Counted from the stretch's first letter, positions 41,400 through 49,779 are shown. The stretch is DNA of 64,000 nucleotides from Streptomyces sp. AC558_RSS880 (GCF_019049255.1 NZ_JAGMUJ010000030.1:62001-126000), one strand, 5' to 3'. Program-made: numbers and translations. The notes: generated from the sequence alone by a model not told the origin.

Positions 41400-41831
41400 A
41401 TGCGACTGACCCCCCGGAAGGAAGAGGTCGAGGCGGTCAAGGCGCTCCTGGAGGACCCCACCTTCGAGAGCGCCGACCAGATGGCGAAAGCCCTGATCAA
41501 GGAGATCGCCTCGATCCTCCAAATGCGCGACCTGATCGCCCTCGTTCACACATGGGCGGACGGTCACCGCGGCCTGAACTTCGGTCCGTTCGGCAGCGAA
41601 GCGGAGATCAAGACCTTCGCCTCGAAGATGGCGTTCGGAGGCACAGGCCGCCTCGTCCAACTCCACAGCCCCGGAGTGATGTTGGCCAACGTGGACGGCA
41701 AGAAGGGGTGGAAGGGCTACTGCTTCCACCCCGAATGCGGACACGCACCCTTCACCCACTCCGCAGCAAGCGCCGGCAGAGGCGCCTGCCAACTCCCCAC
41801 CTGCCCGTGCGACAAGTTCCGGGCGAAGTGA
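41400..41831 (+). CDS. Hypothetical right-arm protein with C-terminal Cys cluster
   Basis: 143 residues: a helical N-terminal half, then CFHPECGH and CQLPTCPCDKF. The Cys positions suggest one zinc site. Its start abuts a motif copy with no ribosome site between, so it may be translated from a leaderless or coupled mRNA. Confidence 0.6.
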   Translation: MRLTPRKEEVEAVKALLEDPTFESADQMAKALIKEIASILQMRDLIALVHTWADGHRGLNFGPFGSEAEIKTFASKMAFGGTGRLVQLHSPGVMLANVDGKKGWKGYCFHPECGHAPFTHSAASAGRGACQLPTCPCDKFRAK

Positions 41832-41850
41832 ACCCAGAACGGATACCCCC

Positions 41851-42102
41851 ATGACCGACGCACTCCGCGCCCCGCAGATGACCGAAGCCGAGATCGCCGA
41901 GCTGCGAACCCTCCGCGAGGGATACCACGTCACCGACGCCTTCCTCGTACGCCTCGCCACCCACTACGTACAGGCCGAGATCGACGGCGTACTCAACCCC
42001 GCCCGTCACCTCGCCGACTACCTCGGAGTCCAGCGTCAGACCGTCCTCACCTACATGCGCATGGCCCAACGCAAGGGCCTCGTCGCAAAGCCCCGCCCGT
42101 AA
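41851..42102 (+). CDS. Small HTH DNA-binding protein
   Basis: 83 residues. The C-terminal half is a clear helix-turn-helix (HLADYLGVQRQTVLTYMRMA, about 55-75) ending in a basic tail. It may be a repressor or excision-type factor; its place between kinase and thyX does not decide this. Confidence 0.7.
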   Translation: MTDALRAPQMTEAEIAELRTLREGYHVTDAFLVRLATHYVQAEIDGVLNPARHLADYLGVQRQTVLTYMRMAQRKGLVAKPRP

Positions 42103-42123
42103 CCAGCCCGAAGGAGAACCCCC

Positions 42124-42366
42124 ATGAAGACCGTCGACTTCCACACCTGCGACTGCTCCGACAAGCGCGCCTTCCCCGACAAGCGCTCCGCCGAGAAGGC
42201 CCTCGGCCGGGCCCAGGCCAAGCGCGACCGACAGGCCCAAACGATCCGGGGGCGCGGCCCCATCAGCCGCGAGAACCGCGCCTATGAGTGCGAGTTCGGC
42301 ATGTGGCACCTGACCAAGCAGTCCCGCCGCTCCTACGAGGAGCACACCGCCCACCACGCCGCCTGA
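42124..42366 (+). CDS. Small right-arm protein, 80 aa
   Basis: 80-residue protein with CDCSDKRAF and CEFGMWHLTKQS; the latter resembles the C-terminal half of small zinc proteins. Very basic. Unknown function. Confidence 0.55.
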   Translation: MKTVDFHTCDCSDKRAFPDKRSAEKALGRAQAKRDRQAQTIRGRGPISRENRAYECEFGMWHLTKQSRRSYEEHTAHHAA

Positions 42367-42382
42367 CTGTAAACATGAGACC
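42367..42382 (+). promoter_or_regulatory. Stoperator-like motif upstream of thyX
   Basis: CTGTAAACATGAGACC, in the gap directly before the thyX ribosome site (GAAGGA). Confidence 0.7.
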
Positions 42383-42395
42383 GAAGGAATCTGCC

Positions 42396-43121
42396 GTGAC
42401 CCCCCTCAACCTCCGCTCCGACATGACCGTGCAGCTCGTCGACCACAACGTCTCGGACAAGGCCGTCGTGCGAGCCGCCCGCGTCTCCACGGTCGGCCAG
42501 ACCCACAAGTCCTTCCTCGGCAAGCCCGGCGAGGACACGGACCGCGACGCGGGCCTGATCGGCTACCTCATGCGCGAGCGGCACGGCAGCCCCTTCGAAC
42601 ACGGCGGCTTGACCCTGTTCGTCGAGGCTCCGATCTTCGTCTTCCGCGAGTGGCAGCGCCACCGCATCGCCTCGTACAACGAGGAGTCTGCCCGCTACCG
42701 CGAGCTTCGGCCCTCCTTCTACCTCCCGGCCGCCGAGCGCAACCTCGTCCAGGTGGGCAAGGCGGGCGCCTACCGCTTCGAGCCCGGCACCGCCGAACAG
42801 CTCGCCATCGTGGATGTCTCTCTCCTCGCCGCCTACGAGGCCGCCTACGAGGCGTACGAGCGAATGCTGTCTGCCGGCGTCGCCCGCGAGATCGCCCGCG
42901 CCGCCCTGCCGGTCGGCATCTACAGCTCGATGTACGTCACCATGAACCCTCGCGGCCTGATGAACTTCCTCAGCCTCCGTACCCACCGCGAGGACGCCGC
43001 CTTCGTCTCCCACCCTCAGCGCGAGATCGAGATGTGCGCCGAGAAGGCCGAGGCGATCTTCGCCGACCTCATGCCGGTCACTCATGCCGCCTTCGAGGCG
43101 AACGGGAGGGTCGCCCCTTGA
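42396..43121 (+). CDS. thyX: Flavin-dependent thymidylate synthase ThyX
   Basis: 241 residues, preferring GTG 42396 with GAAGGA eight bases upstream (an ATG at 42375 lies inside the regulatory motif). The ThyX signature RHRIASYNEESARYR is at about residues 88-102. It uses FAD, NADPH and methylene-tetrahydrofolate to make dTMP from dUMP. It completes a phage dTMP route with dCMP deaminase and dNMP kinase. Stop overlaps the next ATG (TGATG). Confidence 0.92.
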   Translation: MTPLNLRSDMTVQLVDHNVSDKAVVRAARVSTVGQTHKSFLGKPGEDTDRDAGLIGYLMRERHGSPFEHGGLTLFVEAPIFVFREWQRHRIASYNEESARYRELRPSFYLPAAERNLVQVGKAGAYRFEPGTAEQLAIVDVSLLAAYEAAYEAYERMLSAGVAREIARAALPVGIYSSMYVTMNPRGLMNFLSLRTHREDAAFVSHPQREIEMCAEKAEAIFADLMPVTHAAFEANGRVAP

Positions 43122-43249
43122 TGACGAAGGAGGAGTGGCTCAAGCGCGAGTTGGCCAAGGCGCCGGTACGCGACGAGGCCCATAAGCAGTACGTCATGAA
43201 GGTCTGGGGGCTGCGGCCCGCCAAGAGAGAAGCCCCTCTCCCCGCGTAG
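43121..43249 (+). CDS. Small protein coupled to thyX, 42 aa
   Basis: 42 residues starting at ATG 43121 in the ThyX stop (TGATG). Charged (MTKEEWLKRELAKAPVRDEA). Last gene of the right arm; unknown. Confidence 0.5.
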   Translation: MTKEEWLKRELAKAPVRDEAHKQYVMKVWGLRPAKREAPLPA

Positions 43250-43261
43250 GGAGGGGGGCTT
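43230..43261. terminator. Terminator between right arm and integrase
   Basis: A 13-bp stem (AAGCCCCTCTCCC with GGGAGGGGGGCTT, one wobble) and six-base loop, overlapping the end of the 42-aa gene. It separates convergent transcription of the right arm and int. Confidence 0.75.
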
Positions 43262-43266
43262 CCCCG

Positions 43267-44853
43267 TTACGCCGCCTGGTTCTTCTGCCAGACGATCTCG
43301 ATCAGCTCCGGATCGAACCGCTTTCCCCTGCCGGCGGGATGCACGATCACGGCTCGCACGGCAGCCTTCAGCCGCGTGCGCTTCTCCGTCATCGTCAGGC
43401 CCTCCCAGTCCGCGAGAGCGTCCGGCGTGAGCATCGCCCGCTTGCGCTTCTGAAGGGCGAGCTGTCCCCGCTTCGAGGTGAGCTTCTCCCGCTCGCCTTC
43501 CAGCTCCTCGATCATGTCCAGGGCCGCCGAGGTCGAGATCCGCTTCTCGCGCCGCCGCTCGTTCACGTCGGCGATCTCCTGGGCGATCTCGTCGAGCCGC
43601 TTATCGTGGACCGTCTCGTCGATGGCGTCAGCCTTCGCCACGTCCTCGCCGAGCGTCGCCCGCGTCTCCAGCAGGAAGGCGGTCTCGACCAGCTCGTCAA
43701 TCGGCGGCCCCACGCGCGTCACCCCGCCGCAGCCGCCTTGATTCGACAGGCAGGCGTACCGGAAGCCCCACTTCTCGTAGGCGCTGGTTCCCTTCGTGTA
43801 GGGGTTGGACCACATCGGCGACGAGCACTTCCCGCACCGCGCGATGCCGGACAGGAAGTAGGCCGCCGTCGTGTCGTGCTTCCCGCTGGGGAGGCCCTCC
43901 TTGTTCGCCTCCTTGCGCCGCTTGATCTCGTCCACCGCGGCTTGCCACTCGTCCGGCGAACAGGGGGCCTCCCAGTCGCCCCGGACCGGCTCGCCGCCCT
44001 TGTAGACGATGAAGTCCGGCAGCCACAGGCGCCCCTCTGCCTGCTTCCGGAGCGCCTCGGGCACATGGAAGCGGATACCGGCGACGCGCGGGCTCATGAG
44101 GATCTGCTCGGCGGCCGTGTGCTGGATGACGCGGACGCCCTCGCGGGAGCGCTTCGTCTCCTTCGGCACGTAGCCGTACTCGGTCAAGGCCCGCTTGAAG
44201 TCGGCGATCTTGTACCCGCCAGGGATGGCGAGGATCGCCTCGCGAATCATCTTGCTCTCAACGTCGTGCAGGGTGCGCCGGTCCTCGTCCCAGCCGAACG
44301 GGCGGGGCGCCCCGTGCATCACGCCCTTCTCGGCGACACGGCGGTTCGTGCGAACGACGCGGCGACGCGTGTTGCCGATCTCCATGTTGCCCACGGTGGC
44401 CTGCATGACGAACATGCCCCGACCCTCGACGGTCGCGAGGTTCACGCCACCCTCGACGCTCAAACCGATGTACTCGGGGTTCATCTCGAAGACCCGACAC
44501 ACGCGGGCCGCGTCGTAGACGAGGCGGGCGAGCCGGTCCGAGTGAAGGAAGAGGATGCCGCGAATGACCCCAGCTTCAAGGTCTTTCAGCATCCGCTCGA
44601 AGTCGTCACGGACGATGAACGGGTCCGAGGCGGGCGTGTTGTTGTCGCAGTAGTCGCGGACGATCGTCACGTCGTCGGGGAGGACGGCCGCCAGGGCGCG
44701 TATCGCGTCTTCCTGTTCCTTGACCTGTTCCTCGACCTCACGCCATGTCGAGACCCGGCCCTTCATGGCCTTGTCCTCGGACACGCGCCGGTACATGCCG
44801 ACGGGTATCAAGTGGTACTCCCTTGCTCGCTGCGCGCTGACGCAGGTGTCCAT
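43267..44853 (-). CDS. int: Large serine integrase
   Basis: 528 residues, a phiC31/Bxb1-type recombinase. The N-terminal resolvase domain has catalytic Ser25 in YRRVSEDKA, and HSDRLAR (about 105-111). A recombinase domain follows (about 200-300), then a zinc-ribbon (CGKCSSPM, then CLSNQGGCGG, about 345-380), a coiled coil (about 415-460) and a basic end. It cuts attP/attB and rejoins them. The ATG (44853) is 80 bases from the attachment junction. With a matching directionality factor it would excise; none is evident here. Confidence 0.95.
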   Translation of the reverse strand: MDTCVSAQRAREYHLIPVGMYRRVSEDKAMKGRVSTWREVEEQVKEQEDAIRALAAVLPDDVTIVRDYCDNNTPASDPFIVRDDFERMLKDLEAGVIRGILFLHSDRLARLVYDAARVCRVFEMNPEYIGLSVEGGVNLATVEGRGMFVMQATVGNMEIGNTRRRVVRTNRRVAEKGVMHGAPRPFGWDEDRRTLHDVESKMIREAILAIPGGYKIADFKRALTEYGYVPKETKRSREGVRVIQHTAAEQILMSPRVAGIRFHVPEALRKQAEGRLWLPDFIVYKGGEPVRGDWEAPCSPDEWQAAVDEIKRRKEANKEGLPSGKHDTTAAYFLSGIARCGKCSSPMWSNPYTKGTSAYEKWGFRYACLSNQGGCGGVTRVGPPIDELVETAFLLETRATLGEDVAKADAIDETVHDKRLDEIAQEIADVNERRREKRISTSAALDMIEELEGEREKLTSKRGQLALQKRKRAMLTPDALADWEGLTMTEKRTRLKAAVRAVIVHPAGRGKRFDPELIEIVWQKNQAA

Positions 44854-44925
44854 GCTGGTCAGCGGCCTACGAGCTATGCGCGAGGACCAATTATCCCATG
44901 TGGAACCATCTGTTCCGCAGGTGGG

Positions 44926-45072
44926 TTAAACAGTGTCCTTGGGCCATGCGAACACGATCTTCCACTTGCCCTCGTAGGTCTTGTGGTCGATCGTCTCGAA
45001 CTCCTTGCCCTTCTCCAGCGAGACGCAGGCGGTCAGTTCGAACTCGGGGAACTTGTCACCGACAGTGAGCAC
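44926..45072 (-). pseudogene. ahpC: ahpC 5' fragment truncated by prophage insertion
   Basis: Reads VLTVGDKFPEFELTACVSLEKG through FAWPKD in the typical AhpC order, 46 residues, then adopts the phage codons TV and a stop. The normal gene continues with FTFVCPT, which holds the peroxidatic Cys. The start is GTG 45072 after AAGGAG. The missing 3' part must lie beyond the left prophage end. The fragment should have no peroxiredoxin activity. It is divergent from oxyR, its usual regulator. Confidence 0.92.
44934..44943. other. Right attachment junction (attR-type), approximate
   Basis: Host ahpC sequence (GGCCCAAGGAC on the minus strand) meets phage DNA here. The exact core shared with attL cannot be known without the left junction; a short core is typical for serine integrases. 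Confidence 0.7.
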
Positions 45073-45205
45073 AGGCTCTCCTTGCAGCGAAGAAACACCC
45101 CAATTGCGGGTGTTTCTCATGGGTTGGACCTTGTTGATGTTGGCACACCGCGTATTGATTAGTGAAATAGCTACACTCGGTCGTGTTGATCGGAGGTAGC
45201 TATCA
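45073..45205. promoter_or_regulatory. ahpC-oxyR divergent control region
   Basis: It contains a 10-bp perfect hairpin in the ahpC leader (AGAAACACCC/GGGTGTTTCT, 45091-45117). An inverted repeat ATAGCTAC (45167-45174) and GTAGCTAT (45196-45203) lies next to oxyR and resembles the ATAG/CTAT type of OxyR site. GGAGG precedes the oxyR start by ten bases. Confidence 0.6.
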
Positions 45206-46150
45206 GTGACCGTGGGCAAGAGGCGCAGACAGCCCAGCTTCGCTCAGCTCCGCGCGTTCGCCGCGGTGGCCGAGCATCTGCACTTCCGGGACGCCGCCGC
45301 GGCGATCGGGATGAGCCAGCCGGCGCTGTCGGGCGCCGTGTCGGCGCTGGAGGAGACACTCGGCGTCACCCTCGTGGAACGCACGACGCGCAAGGTGCTG
45401 CTCTCACCGGCCGGTGAGCGGCTCGCCGTCCGCGCCAAGGCCGTCCTCGGGGAGATCGGCGCGCTGATGGAGGAGGCGGACGCGCTGCGGGCGCCGTTCA
45501 CCGGGGTGCTGCGGCTCGGCGTGATCCCGACCGTCGCGCCCTATCTGCTGCCGACGGTCCTGCGGCTGGTCCGCGGCCGCTATCCGCTCCTCGACCTCCA
45601 GGTGCACGAGGAGCAGACCGCGAGCCTGCTGGACGGACTGGCCGGCGGCCGGCTCGACCTGCTGCTGCTCGCCGTGCCCCTCGGCGTCCCCGGCGTGACC
45701 GAGATCCCCCTCTTCGACGAGGACTTCGTCCTGGTCACCCCGCTCGGCCACCGGCTCGGCGGCCGGGAGGGCATCCCCCGCGCGGTGCTGCGCGAGCTGA
45801 ACCTGCTGCTGCTCGACGAGGGCCACTGCCTGCGCGACCAGGCCCTGGACATCTGCCGGGAGGCCGGGCGGGCCGACGTCCCGGCCACGACGACGGCGGC
45901 CGGACTGGCCACGCTCGTCCAGCTGGTCGCGGGCGGCCTCGGGGTGACCCTGCTGCCGCGCACCGCCGTCCAGGTCGAGACCGCCCGCTCCAACCGGCTG
46001 CTCACCGCCTGCTTCGCCGACCCGGCCCCCTCCCGCCGCATCGCCCTCGCCATGCGCACGGGCACGGTGAGGGCGGCGGAGCACAGGGAACTGGCATCGG
46101 CCCTGCGCGCGGCGATGCGGGACCTTCCGGTACGGATGGTGGGGAGCTGA
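45206..46150 (+). CDS. oxyR: OxyR LysR-type peroxide sensor
   Basis: 314 residues, GTG start after GGAGG. N-terminal LysR HTH (SFAQLRAFAAVAEHLHFRDAA, about 11-31). The C-terminal regulatory domain has the redox Cys pair of OxyR: GHC208 and IC217 in HCLRDQALDIC. It would sense peroxide and act on ahpC and other genes. It remains intact while its classic target is broken by the prophage. Confidence 0.92.
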   Translation: MTVGKRRRQPSFAQLRAFAAVAEHLHFRDAAAAIGMSQPALSGAVSALEETLGVTLVERTTRKVLLSPAGERLAVRAKAVLGEIGALMEEADALRAPFTGVLRLGVIPTVAPYLLPTVLRLVRGRYPLLDLQVHEEQTASLLDGLAGGRLDLLLLAVPLGVPGVTEIPLFDEDFVLVTPLGHRLGGREGIPRAVLRELNLLLLDEGHCLRDQALDICREAGRADVPATTTAAGLATLVQLVAGGLGVTLLPRTAVQVETARSNRLLTACFADPAPSRRIALAMRTGTVRAAEHRELASALRAAMRDLPVRMVGS

Positions 46151-46167
46151 GCGCCCCACCATCCGTA
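46131..46167. terminator. Strong hairpin terminator after oxyR
   Basis: A 14-bp perfect stem (TACGGATGGTGGGG with CCCCACCATCCGTA) and nine-base loop overlapping the oxyR stop codon, between convergent genes. Confidence 0.75.
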
Positions 46168-46179
46168 CGGTCCGTACCG

Positions 46180-48513
46180 TCACTCCGTGCGCAGGCCGTC
46201 CGGGCGCATCATGCGCAGCAGCGGGGGCAGGCTCAGCAGGGTCACCACGAGGACCACGCCCGCGCCCATGCCGGTCATCCGCAGCACGCTCGGCCAGTCC
46301 ACAGCGACCGGTGTCGAGGTCATCCTCAGCAGCACCGCGCCCAGGGCCATGCCCACCACCGAGGCCAGCAGCAGCCCCAGGCCGATCGGGATCGCCGTCT
46401 GCCACAGCACCGACAGGCTCAGCGTGCGGCGCCGGGTGCCGAAGGCGATCAGGGCCGACAGCAGCTTGCGGCGTTCCCGCAGCTGCTCCAGCTGGGAGAC
46501 CAGCAGACTGGCCCCGATCAGCGCCAGTACGGCGGTGGCGCCGACGAACAGGCCCGTGCGGATGGATTCGTAGCGGTCGGAACGCTCGGTGGCCTGCCAG
46601 GTCATCGGATAGGAGAGCGGGTCGATCGCGGCCGCGGTGTTGCGCACGTACTCACGGGCGTACGGCACCGAGTCGTCGAGCGACAGGTACAGCTGACCGC
46701 GGACCGCCTCCGCCAGACCCGCGGGCACCGCGCTCCGGGTCATCAGGAAGCCGCCGCGCCTGGCCCCGGTCGGGTCCTTGACGGAGTCGGCCTGCTTCAG
46801 CGCCTCGGGGACGGTCCACACGACGTCCTCGGTCCTGCCGTCGCCGACGTACTTCTCCAGGTAGAGCTTCTGGCCCGGCCTGCTCAGCGACGGGGTGTCC
46901 GTGTCGTACTCCCCGCCCCGCACCGCGAACACGTCGCCGTCCGTACAGGAGGGCAGCTTCGCCACCTCGCGCAGGGTCGTGCAGTCGCCGATGGTCAGCT
47001 CGGCGAAGCGCTGCGGCTCCTTCTGCCAGGACAGGTCACCGAAGTGCCCCTCGGACAGCGGGTGGACCTCGCGGACGCCCTTGGTCTCCTCGAACTTCGC
47101 CGTGGCCGCGGCGATGTCCGTGCCCTCGGGCAGCCTGACCTCCATCTGCGCCAGCGACACGTCGTAGCCGGTCTCCTTGGTGTAGTCCTTCCCCACTCCG
47201 GCGAACAGCATCTGCAGCGCGATCGCCCCGGCCACCGCGACCGCGATGCCGTTGACCATGCGGGCCGCCGCACCGCTGCTCAGCTGCAGGCGGCGCACCG
47301 CCAGCTGCCAGGACACGCTGCCCGATCCGAGCCGGGCGACGACCGTCTCCACGATCCACGGCAGCAGCGCGGTGACCCCGACGAGCAGGGATATGACACC
47401 GCCGGTGACCAGGTACTGGTTGAAGTCCCCGTTCTCCCGGCCCTGGCCGACCATGGGGAGCAGCATGCCGATCCCGGCCAGCGGCAGCAGCAGCCGCCAC
47501 CACAGCCGGCGGCGGGCCGGCCGCGCCGTGCGCACCACGCCCAGCGGCTCGATGACCACCCCGCGCAGCGCCAGCAGGGTCACCAGCACGGCGGCCCCCG
47601 GGACCGCCACCGCGACCAGCAGCGCCAGCAGCGGAGAGGGGTTCAGATAGCTCGGGAAGACACTGATCCGGAACACCTCGACGGACGCCGCGAACTCACG
47701 CCCCGCCAGGAAGAACCCGGTGCCGAACACCAGCCCCAGCAGCGCCCCGCCGAGCGCCTCGCCCGCGGCGATCCGCCGGGTCATGCCGCCGTCGGAACCG
47801 ACCAGCCGCAGCGCGGCCAGCCTGCGGTCGCGCCGCTCGCCGCCGAACCGTACGGCCGCGGCGATGAACACGGCGACCGGCATCAGCAGCACCACGAAGA
47901 CGACCAGGACCAGCAGCACCAGGACCGGGTCCGCCTCCTCCTGTGTCGGGTCGGGGTTCCCGAAGGAGTCGATACGGCCCACCGTCCCGTCGCCGACCCG
48001 CTCCGCGAGACCCTCCGCGCCCGCGTAGTAGGAGAGCTCCTGCGAGCCGATGAGCCCCTGCTCGCCGATCGTCCCCACGACGTCGTACGGCAGCCGCTCC
48101 CGCAGCAGTTCGCCGTCGTCGGAGTCGAGGAACTTCTTCAGCGCGGGGGAGACCACCATGTCACCAGGCGCCGGGAACTCCCGGAGCCCCGGCGGCAGCG
48201 GGGCCTTGCCGCCCTCCGGCTCCAGCAGCCGGCCGCGGATGTCCCGGCCGTCGAACTCGGTGTCGGTGTCCGCGGTCATCAGGGTGTCGTCGGCGCGCTC
48301 GATCTCCTCGCCGTAGGTGTAGTTGAGACGCGCCTCCTCCCGCCGGTCCCGCTCCGCCAGCGCACCGGGCAGGGCGGTGGTGAGCAGCAGCAGCGCCACG
48401 CCCAGCCCGACACCGACGGCGGTGAGCAGCGCCCGGGTCCAGCCCTCGCGTCCGCCGGCGAAGGCGAACCGCAGCCCCATACCGAGGTCCCGCGCCCACC
48501 GACCCGCACTCAT
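46180..48513 (-). CDS. ABC transporter permease, FtsX/MacB-like
   Basis: 777 residues with about ten membrane helices. An N-terminal helix precedes a large extracytoplasmic part (about 45-200), then two FtsX-like core regions (about 205-420 and 650-770). It is probably the membrane part of an efflux or lipoprotein-type exporter in the MacB/LolCE family. The start overlaps the end of the ATPase gene (ATGA). Confidence 0.85.
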   Translation of the reverse strand: MSAGRWARDLGMGLRFAFAGGREGWTRALLTAVGVGLGVALLLLTTALPGALAERDRREEARLNYTYGEEIERADDTLMTADTDTEFDGRDIRGRLLEPEGGKAPLPPGLREFPAPGDMVVSPALKKFLDSDDGELLRERLPYDVVGTIGEQGLIGSQELSYYAGAEGLAERVGDGTVGRIDSFGNPDPTQEEADPVLVLLVLVVFVVLLMPVAVFIAAAVRFGGERRDRRLAALRLVGSDGGMTRRIAAGEALGGALLGLVFGTGFFLAGREFAASVEVFRISVFPSYLNPSPLLALLVAVAVPGAAVLVTLLALRGVVIEPLGVVRTARPARRRLWWRLLLPLAGIGMLLPMVGQGRENGDFNQYLVTGGVISLLVGVTALLPWIVETVVARLGSGSVSWQLAVRRLQLSSGAAARMVNGIAVAVAGAIALQMLFAGVGKDYTKETGYDVSLAQMEVRLPEGTDIAAATAKFEETKGVREVHPLSEGHFGDLSWQKEPQRFAELTIGDCTTLREVAKLPSCTDGDVFAVRGGEYDTDTPSLSRPGQKLYLEKYVGDGRTEDVVWTVPEALKQADSVKDPTGARRGGFLMTRSAVPAGLAEAVRGQLYLSLDDSVPYAREYVRNTAAAIDPLSYPMTWQATERSDRYESIRTGLFVGATAVLALIGASLLVSQLEQLRERRKLLSALIAFGTRRRTLSLSVLWQTAIPIGLGLLLASVVGMALGAVLLRMTSTPVAVDWPSVLRMTGMGAGVVLVVTLLSLPPLLRMMRPDGLRTE

Positions 48514-49205
48514 ACGACGCGCTCCATGTCCCGGGACTTCCCGTCGCGCACGACGACCTCGCGGTCGGAGTACGCGGCCACCCGCGCCTCGTGCGTGACC
48601 AGGACGACGGCGGCGTTGGCGGACCGGGCGGCGTCGGTGAGCAGTTCCATGACGCGCTCGCCGTTGAGGGAGTCCAGGGCGCCGGTCGGCTCGTCGGCGA
48701 ACAGCACCCGCGGGCCGGTGACCAGCGCCCGGGCCACGGCGACCCGCTGGCCCTGGCCGCCGGACACCTCGCCGGGGCGCTTCTTGCGGACGTCGTCGAC
48801 CTCCAGGCGCTCCATCCAGGTCAGCGCGGCCCGCTCGGCCTCCTTGCGGGGCGTGCCGTTCAGCCGCAGCGGCAGGGCGACGTTCTCCACACAGGTGAGC
48901 TCCGGCACGAGCTGCCCGAACTGGAAGACGAAGCCGAACTCCGAGCGCCTGAGCGCGCTGCGCTCGGCGTCGCTCATGGCGGTCAGCTCACGGCCGTCGT
49001 ACGTGATCGACCCGGAGTCGGGGGTGACGATCCCGGCGAGGCAGTGCAGCAGCGTCGACTTGCCCGACCCGGAGGGTCCCATCACGGCGACGACCTCGCC
49101 GGGGTGGATGGAGAAGGCGGCGCCGTCGAGCGCGGTGGTCGGGCCGTAGGCCTTGCGCAGGTCCTGCGCGGTGAGCAGGGAACCGGGGGGAGGGGACGTG
49201 GTCAT
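48510..49205 (-). CDS. ABC transporter ATP-binding protein
   Basis: 231 residues: Walker A GPSGSGKST (about 43-51), Q-loop, signature VSGGQGQR (about 147-154), Walker B VLFADEPTGALD (about 167-178). LolD/MacB type, forming an exporter with the 777-aa permease. Overlaps the PadR gene (4 nt). Confidence 0.92.
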   Translation of the reverse strand: MTTSPPPGSLLTAQDLRKAYGPTTALDGAAFSIHPGEVVAVMGPSGSGKSTLLHCLAGIVTPDSGSITYDGRELTAMSDAERSALRRSEFGFVFQFGQLVPELTCVENVALPLRLNGTPRKEAERAALTWMERLEVDDVRKKRPGEVSGGQGQRVAVARALVTGPRVLFADEPTGALDSLNGERVMELLTDAARSANAAVVLVTHEARVAAYSDREVVVRDGKSRDMERVV

Positions 49206-49726
49206 CGGGCCACCGCCTCACGGAGCTTGTCGAGACGCGCCGCGGTCAGCTCCAGCCAGCGCAGGTCGGCCTCGAGGTGGAACAGGGCGTGGTCGCAGAT
49301 GAGCTGGTCGGCGAGGTCGCCCTTGCGCTTGCGGTCGGTGAGGATCCGCATGCCGCGCAGATGCTCCGAGCGCTGCGTGTCGAGGATGTCGGCGGCGTCC
49401 CGGCTGGTGAGCAGGGCGAGAACGACCTTGGTGTAGAGCGTCGACTGGAGGTACGGCTCCGGCTTCTCCGGTGTGGCGAGCCAGCGCTCGACATCGGTGA
49501 TGCCGGCCTCGGTGATCGCGTACCGCTTCCGCTCGGGGCCGCCGCCGGCCTCGATGCCGTCGACTTCGACGAGCCCGTTCTTCAGCAGACGGGACATCGT
49601 CGAGTAGACCTGGCCGTAGTGCAGCGGCCGGTCGTGACCGAACTTCTCGTCGAAGGCCCGCTTCAGGTCGTAACCGTGACGCGGGCCGGACTCCAGGAGC
49701 CCCAGGAGGGTGTGACCGATGGACAT
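49202..49726 (-). CDS. PadR-family repressor of the ABC operon
   Basis: 174 residues from ATG 49726. PadR winged helix (MSIGHTLLGLLESGPRHGYDL) and a C-terminal helical domain (vinculin-like family). Short inverted repeats upstream are a plausible autorepressor site. PadR proteins control neighbouring transporters and drop off when a ligand binds. Confidence 0.88.
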   Translation of the reverse strand: MSIGHTLLGLLESGPRHGYDLKRAFDEKFGHDRPLHYGQVYSTMSRLLKNGLVEVDGIEAGGGPERKRYAITEAGITDVERWLATPEKPEPYLQSTLYTKVVLALLTSRDAADILDTQRSEHLRGMRILTDRKRKGDLADQLICDHALFHLEADLRWLELTAARLDKLREAVAR

Positions 49727-49736
49727 GCGGAGCACT

Positions 49737-49779
49737 CTACACACGGTGTATACGCCGTATGTATACGCCGAGTGTGTAG
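49737..49779. promoter_or_regulatory. PadR operator palindrome
   Basis: Outer arms CTACACAC and GTGTGTAG, inner arms GTATAC and GTATAC around GCCGTAT. It sits just upstream of padR. Confidence 0.7.

Larger units (their letters stand above)
1..44940. mobile_element. Integrated temperate siphovirus (actinophage prophage), right part; left end outside window
   Basis: An almost complete set of siphovirus modules runs without host genes up to a serine integrase, and ends abruptly inside ahpC. Modules seen are replication, repressor, lysis, tail, head, packaging, an early right arm and integration. The left boundary (attL and the rest of ahpC) is not in the window. Virion and replication genes are on the minus strand; the early right arm is on the plus strand. 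TerL and the C5 methyltransferase carry frameshifts, so virion production is uncertain. The gene order suggests a temperate Streptomyces siphophage, but I cannot assign a cluster without a search. Confidence 0.95.

Noticed and set aside
44915..44933. GGGTTAAACAGTGTCC near the attachment junction
   Set aside because: Resembles the motif weakly but matches poorly and lies at the attachment site, so probably attachment DNA.
47044..49149. 701-aa plus-strand ORF
   Set aside because: Antisense of the ABC permease and ATPase genes.
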